Positions 35,220 to 43,798 of a stretch of DNA of 64,000 bases are shown piece by piece. Source of the DNA: Streptomyces sp. NRRL S-350 (GTDB lineage Bacteria; Actinomycetota; Actinomycetes; Streptomycetales; Streptomycetaceae); NCBI RefSeq assembly GCF_000719705.1, contig NZ_JOHO01000036.1, forward strand, positions 1-64,000, given 5' to 3'. Numbering within the stretch: the stretch's first letter is position 1; each line of letters starts with the position of its first letter. The notes beneath the pieces were generated by a model. The model had not been told where the DNA came from and made no database searches. It was given only the letters and a program-made list of their open reading frames with translations. Made by a program: the position numbers and the translations under genes.

Positions 35220-35861
35220 ATGAGCCAAGCACAGCCGCGGTCCTGCGGCCCCGTCCCGGCCGGCGGGGCGCGGACGGCGGTGGAGGCGACCCCCGGGCGG
35301 CCGCCCGAACTGCTGCGGCTGCCCGGCGGCCTCTGGCTGCGCCGCCGCCGCAGCACCCACGCCGTCGCGCTGAACCGGGCCGTCCGCGCCAACCTCGACC
35401 ACCTGCGGCCCTGGCTGGAGTGGGCCGCCGAGGCCCCCACCCGGGCGCAGACCGCCCAGCTGGCCCGGGCCGGCCACGCCGCCTGGGAGGCCGGCACCGA
35501 CTTCATGTACCTGGCCGGCCTGGACGCCGAACCCGGCAGCGTGATCGGCGCCTTCGGCCTGCACGGGCGGCTCGGCCCGGGCGCGCTGGAGATCGGCTAC
35601 TGGGTCGCCGCCGGCCACGTCGGCCGCGGCATCGCCACCACCGCCACCCGGGCACTGACCGAGGCCGCGCTGGCACTGCCCGGGATCACCCGGGTGGAGA
35701 TCCACTGCGACCGGGCGAACACCGCCAGCGCGGCCGTCCCGCGCAAGCTCGGCTACCGGCTGGACCGGATCGCCGAGGCCGCCGTCCGGGCGCCGGCCGA
35801 GACCGGACGGCAGCTGGTGTGGGTCAAGGAACGGCCCGTGGCCGGCCGGGAGACCGCCTAG
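35220..35861 (+). CDS. GNAT-family N-acetyltransferase (RimJ/RimL-like)
   Basis: 213 residues from ATG 35220. After a ~35-residue non-conserved N-terminus come HAVALNRAVRANLDHLRPWLEWA (typical RimL start), GSVIGAFGLHGRLGPGALEIGYW, the acetyl-CoA loop AAGHVGRGIATTATRALTEA and CDRANTASAAVPRKLGYRL. It resembles acetyltransferases that act on ribosomal protein N-termini or amino-sugar drugs; no specific substrate can be given. A -10 box seven bases upstream suggests leaderless expression. Confidence 0.9.
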   Translation: MSQAQPRSCGPVPAGGARTAVEATPGRPPELLRLPGGLWLRRRRSTHAVALNRAVRANLDHLRPWLEWAAEAPTRAQTAQLARAGHAAWEAGTDFMYLAGLDAEPGSVIGAFGLHGRLGPGALEIGYWVAAGHVGRGIATTATRALTEAALALPGITRVEIHCDRANTASAAVPRKLGYRLDRIAEAAVRAPAETGRQLVWVKERPVAGRETA

Positions 35862-35960
35862 GACCGCCCGGGTGCCGCCTGCCCGGGTGCCGCCCTGCCG
35901 GGGTGCCGCCTGGGCGCCGCCGGGCTGGGCACCGGCCTCGGTCGCCTGAAACCGCCTGCT

Positions 35961-36914
35961 CTAGTAGCGGTCGCCGGTCGGCACCGGCAGGGCGTCCAGT
36001 TCGGCGAGGTCGGCCGCCGAGAGCACGACCTCGGCCGCCCCCACGTTGTCCGCCAGGTAGCGCGGCGTCCTGGTGCCCGGGATCGGGAAGACGTACCGGC
36101 CCTGCGCCAGCACCCAGGCCAGGGCCACCTGCGCGGGCGTGGCGCCGATCCGCTCGGCGACCTCCCGGACCTTGGCGACCAGCGCCAGGTTCGCCTTCAG
36201 GGCGTCCTGCTGGAAGCGCGGCAGGCGGCGGCGGAAGTCGTCGGCGGGCAGCTCGTCGAAGGAGGAGATGCTGCCGGTCAGGAAGCCCCGGCCGAGCGGC
36301 GAGAACGGGAGGAGGGCGATGCCCTGCTCCTCGGTGTAGGGCAGGACTTCGGCCAGCGCGTCCCGGGTCCACAGGGACAGCTCGTTCTGCACGGAGGCCA
36401 CCGGGTGCACCGACTGCGCCCGCTTGATCTCCTCGACGGTCACCTCGGAGAGACCGATGTGCCGCACCTTGCCGGCCGCGACGAGTTCGGCGAACGCGCC
36501 CCAGGTCTCCTCGATCGGGACGTCCGGGTCGACCCGGTGCAGCTGGTAGAGGTCGACGTGGTCGGTGCCCAGGCGGCGCAGGCTCTCGTCGATCGAGCGC
36601 CGCACGTGCTCGGGGCGGCCGTCGCGCTCCTGCTGGCCCCCGCCGCCGGGGACGATGCCCACCTTGGTGGCCAGGAAGGCGCGTTCGCGGTACGGTCCGG
36701 CCAGCGCGGCGCCGACGACCTCCTCGTTGGTGTACGGGCCGTACATGTCGGCGGTGTCGATCAGGCCGACGCCGAGGTCCAGCGCCTGCCGGATCACCCG
36801 GACGGAGTTCTCGTCGTCCCGGTTGCCCACGTCGTAGGCCCAGGTCATCCCCATGCAGCCGAGACCGATGACGCCGAGTTCCGGGCCGTTGGTACCGAAC
36901 GGGGCGTTGCGCAT
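35961..36914 (-). CDS. Aldo/keto reductase
   Basis: 317 residues from ATG 36914. TIM-barrel AKR with all catalytic residues: Asp and Tyr in LIDTADMYGPYTNE, Lys in LATKVGIVPG, His in VDLYQLHRVDP. The NADPH-binding tail is VFPIPGTRTPRYLADNVGAA. The long loop (GGGGQQERDGRPEHVRRSIDESL) is as in the YhdN/AKR13-type subfamily. It reduces aldehydes or ketones with NADPH; the substrate is unknown. Same strand as the SGNH hydrolase behind it. Confidence 0.93.
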   Translation of the reverse strand: MRNAPFGTNGPELGVIGLGCMGMTWAYDVGNRDDENSVRVIRQALDLGVGLIDTADMYGPYTNEEVVGAALAGPYRERAFLATKVGIVPGGGGQQERDGRPEHVRRSIDESLRRLGTDHVDLYQLHRVDPDVPIEETWGAFAELVAAGKVRHIGLSEVTVEEIKRAQSVHPVASVQNELSLWTRDALAEVLPYTEEQGIALLPFSPLGRGFLTGSISSFDELPADDFRRRLPRFQQDALKANLALVAKVREVAERIGATPAQVALAWVLAQGRYVFPIPGTRTPRYLADNVGAAEVVLSAADLAELDALPVPTGDRY

Positions 36915-36985
36915 GAGGGTGCTCCCATCGTGGTTTCCGCTGCGGTTCCCGCGCGGTTCGGGTGGTGGTGCGTGATCCGACGCCC

Positions 36986-37633
36986 TCAGCTTTCACCTTG
37001 GAGTGCACTCGAGGTCAAGTCCGCTCGGATCCACTCGCGGAAGCCGCCCTCCAGGACCAGCTCCGCCAGCCGTCCGTACCCTCCCGCGCCCGGGTGCGCG
37101 CCGTCCCCGGCCGCGGCCTCGGCCGTCCAGACCGGGTCGGCCGCCAGCGCCTCGGTGACGTCGACGAACGGGATCCGGTGCGACGCGCAGAGCGCGGCCA
37201 TGGCCGAGGCGAGCTTCCGCAGCCTCTCCAGGTGCTCGACTCCCCCGCACACCACCACCGGTGGGCCCACCACCAGCACGCCGATGCCCCGCGCGCGGGC
37301 GTCGTCGAGCAGAGCGGCGAGGTTGGCCACGGTGTCCTCGTGCGCGACGCGCGGTGCGCCGTCCTCCGTCATCGCGTCGTTGGCACCGAAGGAGACCACC
37401 AGCCGGTTGTCCGCGCCGGGCACGGTCCGCGCCTCCACCTCGGGCCGGCCGCGCCGCCGCACCTGCGCCGAAGTGTCGCGGCGGACACCGAGGTTGAAGG
37501 CGGTGGCGCCCGGAGCGGCGGCCTGCAGCACCCGGCCGACCCAGCCGCGGAACTCCGGGTCGCCGAGGCCCTGGACGAAGGAGTCGCCGAGGAAGCAGAT
37601 CCGGGGGCCGTTCACATCGCTTCGCATGATCAT
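36986..37633 (-). CDS. SGNH/GDSL-family hydrolase
   Basis: 215 residues from ATG 37633 (ATG 37627 is also possible). Block I GDSFVQGLGDPE with the nucleophile Ser, block III SFGANDAMTED and block V GDGAHPGAGGYGRLAE (Asp and His of the triad) are all present. No signal peptide, so cytosolic; esterase, thioesterase or lysophospholipase-type activity is expected. A TACGGT -10-like box lies eight bases before the ATG. Confidence 0.92.
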   Translation of the reverse strand: MIMRSDVNGPRICFLGDSFVQGLGDPEFRGWVGRVLQAAAPGATAFNLGVRRDTSAQVRRRGRPEVEARTVPGADNRLVVSFGANDAMTEDGAPRVAHEDTVANLAALLDDARARGIGVLVVGPPVVVCGGVEHLERLRKLASAMAALCASHRIPFVDVTEALAADPVWTAEAAAGDGAHPGAGGYGRLAELVLEGGFREWIRADLTSSALQGES

Positions 37634-37754
37634 CGGCCCACCGTAGGGGTGCGGGCCGGGCGCACGCTCCCGGGTTTCCCGCCGTGCCCGCGGATCCGGC
37701 CGTCGATCCTCCGTCGTCACCGTGCACGGACTGACCAGCCGGTCACCGGATCAC

Positions 37755-37816
37755 GGCCACGGCAACGGCAGTGGCAGTGGCAGTGGCAGTGGCAACGGCA
37801 ACGGCAACGGCAACGG
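37755..37816. repeat. Hexanucleotide microsatellite
   Basis: GGCAGT repeated four times followed by GGCAAC repeated about five times in the divergent gap between the SGNH hydrolase and the SDR gene. Such runs can change in copy number by slippage. Confidence 0.92.
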
Positions 37817-37901
37817 TTGAAGCTCCGGGGAAATTGGCATCTCATCGTCCCGGACCGTCGACTACTCTCCCTCCCACCTGTACGGCACCGAGGGGGCGGA
37901 C

Positions 37902-39305
37902 ATGACGGTCCGGGACGACCACGACCAACTCGACACGACCATCCTTCCGACCGGCGACGCCGCCCGCCCGGCAGGCCCCACCCCCGAGGAACTCGCCGCG
38001 TTCAGCCGCACCCTCGGCCGCCTGCGGGCGCTCCCCTCGCACGACCGCACCAGGCTGCACGCCGAGCGGCAGCTCAGCTCCTTCGTGATGGAGAGCCGCA
38101 AGCGCCGCCGCCAGGAGGCGCGGCAGGCCGTCCGGGACGCCGACGCCGAACTCCTCGCCGCCACCGCGACCGGCGGCCGGGACCGCCGCGAGGACGCCCC
38201 GCTCGCGGAACGGGGCGGTCCCGTCGGCGAGCTGCGGATGCCGCGCAAGTGCTATGTCTGCAAGGCCTACCGCCAGGTCGACGGCTTCTACCACATGCTC
38301 TGCCCGGGCTGCTCGGCCGACAACACCGCGCGCCGCGCGCTGGGCACCGACCTGCGCGGGCGCCGCGCGCTGCTCACCGGCGGGCGGGTGAAGATCGGCT
38401 TCCAGCTCGCCCTGATGATGCTGCGCGACGGCGCAGAGCTGATCGTCACCAGCCGCTTCCCGCAGGACACCGTCCGGCGCTTCCGCGCCGCCGAGGGCAG
38501 CGAGCACTGGCGGGACCGGCTCACCGTGGTCGGCATCGACCTCCGTGACCCACGCCAAGTCCTCGGGCTGGCCGACCGGTTGCGCGCGGACGGGCGCCCG
38601 CTCGACATCCTCGTCAACAACGCCGCCCAGACCCTCCGCCGCCCGCCCGAGTCGTACGCCCTGCTGGCCGCCGGCGAGCAGGACGCCCTGCCCGCTGGCG
38701 ACCGCCGGGCGATCAGCCATGCGCCCGGCTTCCGACCGAGCTCCGGGCCGCCCCAACTCGCCTCGGGCCTGGGGACGCTGCTCGACCTGACGGACGAGGC
38801 CGGGCTGCTGCCCGACCTCGCCCCCGCCAACTCCTGGTCCGCCACGCTCGGTTCGCTCGACCCGGTGGAGGTCCTGGAGACCCAGCTGGTCAACGCCCTG
38901 GCCCCGGCACTGCTCTGCGACCGGCTGCTGCCCCTGCTGCTGGCCTCGCCGCACCCCGCCCGCTACATCGTCAACGTCACGGCGGTGGAGGGCCGGTTCG
39001 CCGTCCGCAACAAGGCCGCCCGGCACCCTCACACCAACATGGCGAAGGCCGCGCTCAACATGCTCACCCGCACCGGCGCCGCCGAACTCGCCGGCCAGGG
39101 CGTGCACATGTGCGCCGTCGACACCGGCTGGATCACCGACGAGAACCCGGCGCCCAAGAAGGCGCGGATCGCCGCCCGCGGGTTCCGCACGCCGCTGGAC
39201 GTCGTCGACGGCGCGGCCCGGGTGTACGACCCGATCGTCCGGGGCGAGGCCGGGCACCCGGTGTCGGGGGTGTTCCTCAAGGACTACCGGGTGGCCGAGT
39301 GGTGA
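37902..39305 (+). CDS. SDR-like oxidoreductase with N-terminal zinc ribbon and altered active site
   Basis: 467 residues from ATG 37902. Residues 1-110 are helical and charged. A CxxC...CxxC zinc ribbon follows (Cys117, Cys120, Cys134, Cys137: KCYVCKAYRQVDGFYHMLCPGC). From ~150 a Rossmann SDR domain begins with ALLTGGRVKIGFQLAL. ILVNNAAQTLRRPP is the normal NNAG-type motif, but the usual Y-x-x-x-K is HTNMAKAALNM (Tyr replaced by Thr) and the Ser position lies in VNVTAVEG. A ~60-residue insertion (GEQDALPAGDRRAISHAPGF) precedes the active site. It may bind nucleotide without classical SDR catalysis. Confidence 0.82.
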   Translation: MTVRDDHDQLDTTILPTGDAARPAGPTPEELAAFSRTLGRLRALPSHDRTRLHAERQLSSFVMESRKRRRQEARQAVRDADAELLAATATGGRDRREDAPLAERGGPVGELRMPRKCYVCKAYRQVDGFYHMLCPGCSADNTARRALGTDLRGRRALLTGGRVKIGFQLALMMLRDGAELIVTSRFPQDTVRRFRAAEGSEHWRDRLTVVGIDLRDPRQVLGLADRLRADGRPLDILVNNAAQTLRRPPESYALLAAGEQDALPAGDRRAISHAPGFRPSSGPPQLASGLGTLLDLTDEAGLLPDLAPANSWSATLGSLDPVEVLETQLVNALAPALLCDRLLPLLLASPHPARYIVNVTAVEGRFAVRNKAARHPHTNMAKAALNMLTRTGAAELAGQGVHMCAVDTGWITDENPAPKKARIAARGFRTPLDVVDGAARVYDPIVRGEAGHPVSGVFLKDYRVAEW

Positions 39306-39402
39306 CGGGGCCCGGACCGGCCCGGGTGTCGTAGCAGCCGCCCCTGACCCGCGACAGCTGCGGCCCGCCCCGGGAATCCTGCCGGGGCGGCCCGCAGCGG
39401 GT

Positions 39403-40146
39403 TCAGCGGCCGGTGGGCAGGTTGGCGCCGCCGGTGCAGTCGAACACCACGCCCGTGACGAAGGTGTTGGCCGCGAGCAGGTGGATCGCCCGGGCCACGT
39501 CCTCGGCGCGGCCGACCCGGCCGACCGGGGTGGTGGCGGCCAGGCCCTCGAAGAGCGCGGTGCGCTGCTCGACCGGGACGCGGTCCCACCACGGGGTGTC
39601 GATGACGCCGGGCGAGACGGCGTTGACCCGCAGCGGGGCGAGCTCGACGGCCAGCGGCGGGACCATCGCCTCCAACGCGCCGTTGATCGCGGCCAGTCCG
39701 GCGGTGCCGGGGATCGCCGCGCGGGCGGAGGCGGCGGTGATCAGGGTGACCGAGCCGTCCTCGCGCAGGTGCGGCAGCGCCGCCTGCAGGACGCGGACCT
39801 GCGGCCAGAACTTGGCGTCGAATCCGGTGGCGAGGTCGGCCAGGTCGAGCTGTGCGAACGGGCCGCTGCCGGCCGCGCCGCTGACCGCGACGACCAGGTG
39901 GTCCACGGTGCCCTCCTCGGCGAAGAAGGCGGCGAGCGCGACGGGGTCGGTCGCGTCCAGCTGCCGGCCGGTGGTCTTGCCGCCGATCCGGGCGACGGCG
40001 GCGTCCAGCCGCTCGCGGTCGCGACCGGTGACCACCACCTCGGCGCCGTCCGCGGCGAAGGCGGTGGCGGCGGCCTCGCCGATGCCCGAGCTGCCGCCCA
40101 TGACGACGACGCGCTGGCCGGTGAAGAGGTTTGACGCAGTGCTCAT
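39403..40146 (-). CDS. Atypical SDR-family protein
   Basis: 247 residues from ATG 40146. The nucleotide-binding motif RVVVMGGSSGIGEAAATAFA and VVVTGRDRERL (NADP preference by Arg) are intact. The usual N-N-A-G is replaced by VAVSGAAGSG, and the Y-x-x-x-K region reads GTAGLAAINGALEAM with neither Tyr nor Lys. Members of this group occur next to TetR regulators in actinobacteria; some may still reduce substrates by another mechanism. It is divergent from the TetR gene with an operator inside its promoter spacer. Confidence 0.88.
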   Translation of the reverse strand: MSTASNLFTGQRVVVMGGSSGIGEAAATAFAADGAEVVVTGRDRERLDAAVARIGGKTTGRQLDATDPVALAAFFAEEGTVDHLVVAVSGAAGSGPFAQLDLADLATGFDAKFWPQVRVLQAALPHLREDGSVTLITAASARAAIPGTAGLAAINGALEAMVPPLAVELAPLRVNAVSPGVIDTPWWDRVPVEQRTALFEGLAATTPVGRVGRAEDVARAIHLLAANTFVTGVVFDCTGGANLPTGR

Positions 40147-40192
40147 GGTGGTGAGGCCCTTCGGATTGTCGAGACCATCGGTTCTGGCAACG

Positions 40193-40221
40193 ATGTTTGT
40201 CGAGACTGCTAGTCTTGTCAA
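40193..40221 (-). promoter_or_regulatory. Promoter and TetR operator of the SDR gene
   Basis: On the minus strand a consensus TTGACA (40221-40216) and AAACAT (40198-40193) are 17 bp apart. The dyad AGACT-GCT-AGTCT (40203-40215) fills the spacer. TTGTCGAGAC is repeated at 40166-40175 and 40197-40206, giving a possible second half-site. This fits repression by the divergent TetR. Confidence 0.78.
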
Positions 40222-40262
40222 GTGGGGGCAGGAAAACCGGGGGCACGAGGAGAGGAAGCACG

Positions 40263-41030
40263 ATGAACGAGACCGGACCCCGAACCGGGCCCACGGCAGC
40301 ACCGGAACCCGTCGAGCAGCCCGGACAGCCGGGGCAGTCGGAGCAGTCGGGGCAGGAGGAGCAGGAGGAGCAGGAGGAGCAGGAGGAGCAACCAGAGGAG
40401 AGGGAGCAGCGGCGCATCGCCGAGACGACGACCCGGCAACCCTCGCCCGCGCCCCGCCCGCACACCGGACGCCGCCGCAACGAGGCCGCCCACCAGGCGA
40501 TCCTCGACGCCGCCCTGCACCTGCTCGCCGACGCGGACGGCACACCCGTCACCATCGACGCCATCGCCCGCACGGCAGGCGTCGGCAAGCAGACCGTCTA
40601 CCGCTGGTGGCCCTCCAAGGGCGCCGTGCTGCTCGACGCCCTCACCGACCGCGCCGACCAGGACGTCCACGGCCCCGACACCGGTGCCCTCCGCACCGAT
40701 CTGCGCGCCTTCGTCGCCACCACCTTCGACGCCGCCCAGCGCAGCACCACCGCCTCCGCCCTGCGCACCGTCGTCCGCGAGGCCGCCCGCGACCCCCACC
40801 TCGCCGAACTCGTGCAGACCTTCACCGCCGGCCGCCGCACCGCCCTGCGCGAACTCCTCTCCCGGGGGCGCGAGCGCGGCGAACTGGCCCAGGACGCCGA
40901 CCTGGACCTGATCGTGGACCAGGTCTACGGGGTCTTCTGGTACCGCTTCCTGCTCGGCCACGGCCCGTTGGACCCAGCGACGGCCGAACGGCTCGCCGAC
41001 ACCCTGGTCACGGGAAACACGACCGACTGA
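40263..41030 (+). CDS. TetR/AcrR-family regulator with Gln/Glu-rich N-terminal tail
   Basis: 255 residues from ATG 40263 (GAGGAGAGGAAG upstream). The first ~60 residues are a QEEQEEQEEQ run (GAGCAGGAG DNA repeats). The helix-turn-helix is AAHQAILDAALHLLADADGT then VTIDAIARTAGVGKQTVYRWWPSKGAVLLDAL. The ligand domain is TetR_C-like with an aromatic end (YGVFWYRFLLGH). It likely represses itself and the divergent SDR gene through the 40203-40215 dyad. The acidic tail is unusual and may be disordered. Confidence 0.92.
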   Translation: MNETGPRTGPTAAPEPVEQPGQPGQSEQSGQEEQEEQEEQEEQPEEREQRRIAETTTRQPSPAPRPHTGRRRNEAAHQAILDAALHLLADADGTPVTIDAIARTAGVGKQTVYRWWPSKGAVLLDALTDRADQDVHGPDTGALRTDLRAFVATTFDAAQRSTTASALRTVVREAARDPHLAELVQTFTAGRRTALRELLSRGRERGELAQDADLDLIVDQVYGVFWYRFLLGHGPLDPATAERLADTLVTGNTTD

Positions 41031-41130
41031 GGCCGGCCCCTCGGGTCGTCTCCCGCGCGCCCGCCTCCGCGCCCGTGGCCCCGGCCCGCCTGTGGATCTG
41101 CCCGGCCCCGCCCGCCGCAGCCTGACGGGC

Positions 41131-41781
41131 TCAGCCCTTGCGGGCCTCGGCCAGCAGGCAGACGTACGAGCGGTCCTCGCGCCGCGGGTTCGGCTGCTCC
41201 AGCCGCGTCGTGACGGTGAAGCCGGCTGCGTCCAGCAGTGCGGCCAGGCGGGCCGCCGGGAGCATGTGGGCGGTGTACGACACCGGGTGGCCGTACGCCT
41301 GGGCGGGGTTCAGCCAGGCGTCACCCGTGTGCCCGCCGAGGAGGAGGTGGCCGCCGGGGGCGAGGACCCGGTGGAACTCGGTGAACAGGTCGGGCAGTCG
41401 AGCGGGCGGCGTGTGGTGGACGGAGTACCAGGCGAGGACACCGCCGAGGGCGCCGTCGGGGAGGTCGAGGGCGTCCATCGAGCCCTGCAGGAAGCGCAGT
41501 CGGGGGTAGGCGCGACGGGCGAGCGCGATCATCTCGCCCGACACGTCGACGCCGAAGGCCGACAGCCCCAGGCCGTCCAGGTAGGCCGTCACCCGCCCCG
41601 GCCCGCACCCGAGGTCGGCGACGTCGCCACCGCCCGATTCCCGTACCAGCTCGGCGAAGGCGGCGAGCATCGCCCGGGACAGCGGGTCCATGCCCTCGGG
41701 CGGGACGACGAGGCGCAGGTAGTCGGCGGCGATGGCGTCGTACGACGCGCGGACGGCGGCGAGGTGCGCGGGTTCGGTCAC
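41131..41781 (-). CDS. Class I SAM-dependent methyltransferase
   Basis: 216 residues from GTG 41781. Motif I VADLGCGPGRVTAYL, acidic end of strand 2 FGVDVSGEMIALARR, motif II region GVLAWYSVHHTP and motif III LAPGGHLLLGGHTG are typical of Methyltransf_11. The target is unknown. The GTG overlaps the TGA of the deformylase gene (GTGA), so it is translationally coupled to def. The pairing is intriguing but no functional link is established. Confidence 0.9.
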   Translation of the reverse strand: MTEPAHLAAVRASYDAIAADYLRLVVPPEGMDPLSRAMLAAFAELVRESGGGDVADLGCGPGRVTAYLDGLGLSAFGVDVSGEMIALARRAYPRLRFLQGSMDALDLPDGALGGVLAWYSVHHTPPARLPDLFTEFHRVLAPGGHLLLGGHTGDAWLNPAQAYGHPVSYTAHMLPAARLAALLDAAGFTVTTRLEQPNPRREDRSYVCLLAEARKG

Positions 41782-42404
41782 CGCGTCGCCTCGGCGGCCT
41801 TGACGGCCCGGCCAGCCTTGACGGCCTCGGTCTTGGCGGCCCTCGCGGCGCGCTCGGCGAACACCTTCTCCCGCCGGTCGGCGGACTGCTTCGTCATCCG
41901 CTTGCGGTCGCGGGCGGAGAGCCGGTCGAGGTACAGCCCGCCGTTCAGATGGTCGGTCTCGTGCTGCAGGCAGCGGGCGAAGTAGCCGGTGCCTTCGATG
42001 GTGACGGGGTCGCCGTACTGGTCGACGCCGTGCACCACGGCACGGGCCGGGCGGGCGAGCCGGGTGTGCGCGCCGGGGACGGAGAGGCAGCCTTCGGTGT
42101 CCTCGATCAGCGGGCGGCCGGGATCCTGTTCCTCGACCACCGGGTTGAGCACGTGGCCGGTGTGCCGGACGCCGTCGTCGTCGGGGCAGTCGTAGACGAA
42201 CAGGCGCAGGTCCACGTCCACCTGGTTGGCGGCGAGGCCGCAGCCGTCGGCGACGGCCATGGTGACGAACATGTCGTCGATGAGCCGGGCCAGGCGCTCG
42301 CTGCCGAAGTCCTCCTCGGTCGCCGTGCGGCAGGTGCGGCGCAGGATCTCCTCCCCCACCTCGGTGATCCGCAGGACGGTCGGGGGTTCGCGCAGCTCGG
42401 ACAC
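41778..42404 (-). CDS. def: Peptide deformylase
   Basis: 208 residues from GTG 42404 with GAGGAG upstream. All three deformylase motifs are present: GCGLAANQ (54-61), EGCLSVPG (104-111, metal ligand Cys106) and HETDH (148-152, ligands His148/His152, catalytic Glu149). The C-terminus has a basic Ala/Lys tail (ERAARAAKTEAVKAGRAVKA) not needed for catalysis. It removes N-formyl groups from nascent proteins. Streptomyces usually carry more than one def. This copy, beside a regulator with paired operators, could be an accessory or actinonin-tolerance copy (inference). Confidence 0.94.
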   Translation of the reverse strand: MSELREPPTVLRITEVGEEILRRTCRTATEEDFGSERLARLIDDMFVTMAVADGCGLAANQVDVDLRLFVYDCPDDDGVRHTGHVLNPVVEEQDPGRPLIEDTEGCLSVPGAHTRLARPARAVVHGVDQYGDPVTIEGTGYFARCLQHETDHLNGGLYLDRLSARDRKRMTKQSADRREKVFAERAARAAKTEAVKAGRAVKAAEATR

Positions 42405-42439
42405 GGGCGCTCCTCGGAGGGGCTGGGCTTGCTGTCGGC

Positions 42440-42465
42440 TTTGCAAAGTAGCAGAATTTGCAAAG
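42440..42465. promoter_or_regulatory. Two TTTGCAAAG sites between def and the regulator gene
   Basis: TTTGCAAAG occurs at 42440-42448 and 42457-42465, 17 bp apart. TTTGCAAA is itself a palindrome. These AT-rich sites in a GC-rich gap overlap the regulator start, making them likely binding sites of that protein. Confidence 0.75.
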
Positions 42466-42983
42466 TGACCGAAGACCTCGTCAGATCCGGCTCGCTGCCC
42501 GAGCACGCCGTCCGCAGCGCGCTGCTGGCCCTCCTCGCCGAACTCGGCACCGTCACGTCCACCGAGGCCGCCGCCCGGCTCGGACTCAGCTCGGGCCTGT
42601 GCTCCTTCCACCTGCGGCAGCTGGGCCGACACGGACTGATCGAGGAGGCGCCGGCCGCCGACGGGCGGGCCCGGCCGTGGCGACTTCCGCAACCGCAACG
42701 CCCCACTGCCGCGGACGGGTTCGGCGAACTGGCCCGAGGGCTCGAGTACGAGAGCTACCAGCGCTGGCTGGCCCGGCGCGGCGAGGCCCCGGCGGACTGG
42801 CAGCGCGACGAGGCGTTCAGCGAGGTCGTCTACCTGACGCCCGAGGAACTGGCCGCCGTCGGCGAGGCCGTCCGGCAGGTGCTCGGCCGGTACCGCGGCC
42901 GCGAGGCCGATCCGGCCGCCCGGCCCGCCGGTGCCCGCCCGGTCGCGGCAGTCACCCGGCTCTTCCCCCTGCTCGACCGGTGA
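42465..42983 (+). CDS. Winged-helix (ArsR-like) transcriptional regulator
   Basis: 172 residues from GTG 42465. The DNA-binding domain is HAVRSALLALLAELGTVTST, EAAARLGLSSGLCSFHLRQL and GRHGLIEEAPAADGRARPW. The C-terminal part (ARGLEYESYQRWLARRGEAP ... LTPEELAAVGEAVRQVLGRY) is a helical domain seen in several actinobacterial ArsR-like regulators. No metal-binding Cys pair. The start overlaps the second TTTGCAAAG site, so it is probably leaderless and autoregulated. Divergent from def. Confidence 0.86.
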   Translation: MTEDLVRSGSLPEHAVRSALLALLAELGTVTSTEAAARLGLSSGLCSFHLRQLGRHGLIEEAPAADGRARPWRLPQPQRPTAADGFGELARGLEYESYQRWLARRGEAPADWQRDEAFSEVVYLTPEELAAVGEAVRQVLGRYRGREADPAARPAGARPVAAVTRLFPLLDR

Positions 42984-43080
42984 CCGCCACCGCCGGTCCG
43001 TGACGGCCGAGGACCACGGACCGCGGCGCCCACGGCCGGTGCGGACCGTTCGGGCACCCGCCCGTCGGGTCACCCGCCTG

Positions 43081-43614
43081 TCAGGCCACCCGTGCCCGGG
43101 CCCGTAGCGCCCGCGCCGCCGGCCCGGCCACCAGGCCCACCGCCGCGCCCAGGACGACGCCCTGCACGCCGTCCCAGACGTCCTGCACGTCGCAGGGCCG
43201 GCCGATCACCGGCAGCGCGTAGTGCACGGCCGACACCGTGAACGGCAGGGCCGCCGCCGCGAGCAGCGCCACCGCGGCCCGCCGCCGGGTGCCGGCGAGC
43301 GCGGCCGCGAAGCCCACCGGGGCGTAGGTCGCCAGCTTGAGCTCGATGTGCCGCACGTGCAGCAGTTCGTACGGCGACCGGGGCCGCCCGCCGTCGACGG
43401 TGCAGTGCCGGACGGCGTCCTCCGAGAGCCGGAGCGCCTCCGGCAGCAGGGTCGCCACGACGACCCCGCCGAGCCCGAGCAGCAGGACGAAGCCCACCGC
43501 CCAGTGGGCCCGCAGCAGCCGTCCCACCGGCCGGTTCAGCAGGGCCGCGGGCACCAGCGAGAGCAGGAGCCCGGGCCAGAACATCGGCATCCCGCCGAGC
43601 ACCGCAGTGATCAC
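43081..43614 (-). CDS. VanZ-family membrane protein
   Basis: 177 residues from GTG 43614. Four to five membrane helices; the VanZ-like signature is spread over VGFVLLLGLGGVVVATLLPE, the TYAPVGFAAALAG helix after LKLATYA, and HYALPVIGRPCDVQDVWDGV then GVVLGAAVGLVAG, with the D-V-x-D-x-x-x-x doublet typical of the family's last loop. VanZ relatives confer low-level glycopeptide tolerance in some bacteria, but most actinobacterial members have unknown roles. Confidence 0.85.
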   Translation of the reverse strand: MITAVLGGMPMFWPGLLLSLVPAALLNRPVGRLLRAHWAVGFVLLLGLGGVVVATLLPEALRLSEDAVRHCTVDGGRPRSPYELLHVRHIELKLATYAPVGFAAALAGTRRRAAVALLAAAALPFTVSAVHYALPVIGRPCDVQDVWDGVQGVVLGAAVGLVAGPAARALRARARVA

Positions 43615-43687
43615 GCCTCAACGGACGCCCGGGGCACCCGCCCGGTTCTCCCACGGGCCGGGAATCCCCGGCGGCACGTCCCCGGCC

Positions 43688-43741
43688 GGATCAGGGCGGG
43701 ATCAGCGCGGGATCAGGGCGGGATCAGGGCGGGATCAGCGG
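43688..43741. repeat. Tandem 11-bp repeats
   Basis: GGATCAGGGCG units, almost five copies with G/C changes at one position, upstream of the VanZ gene and downstream of hemC. Confidence 0.9.
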
Positions 43742-43798
43742 CTTCGGCTCGGGATCGGCGCGGCTTCGGCGCCTGACGGGTGCGGGTCCGTCACCGGA

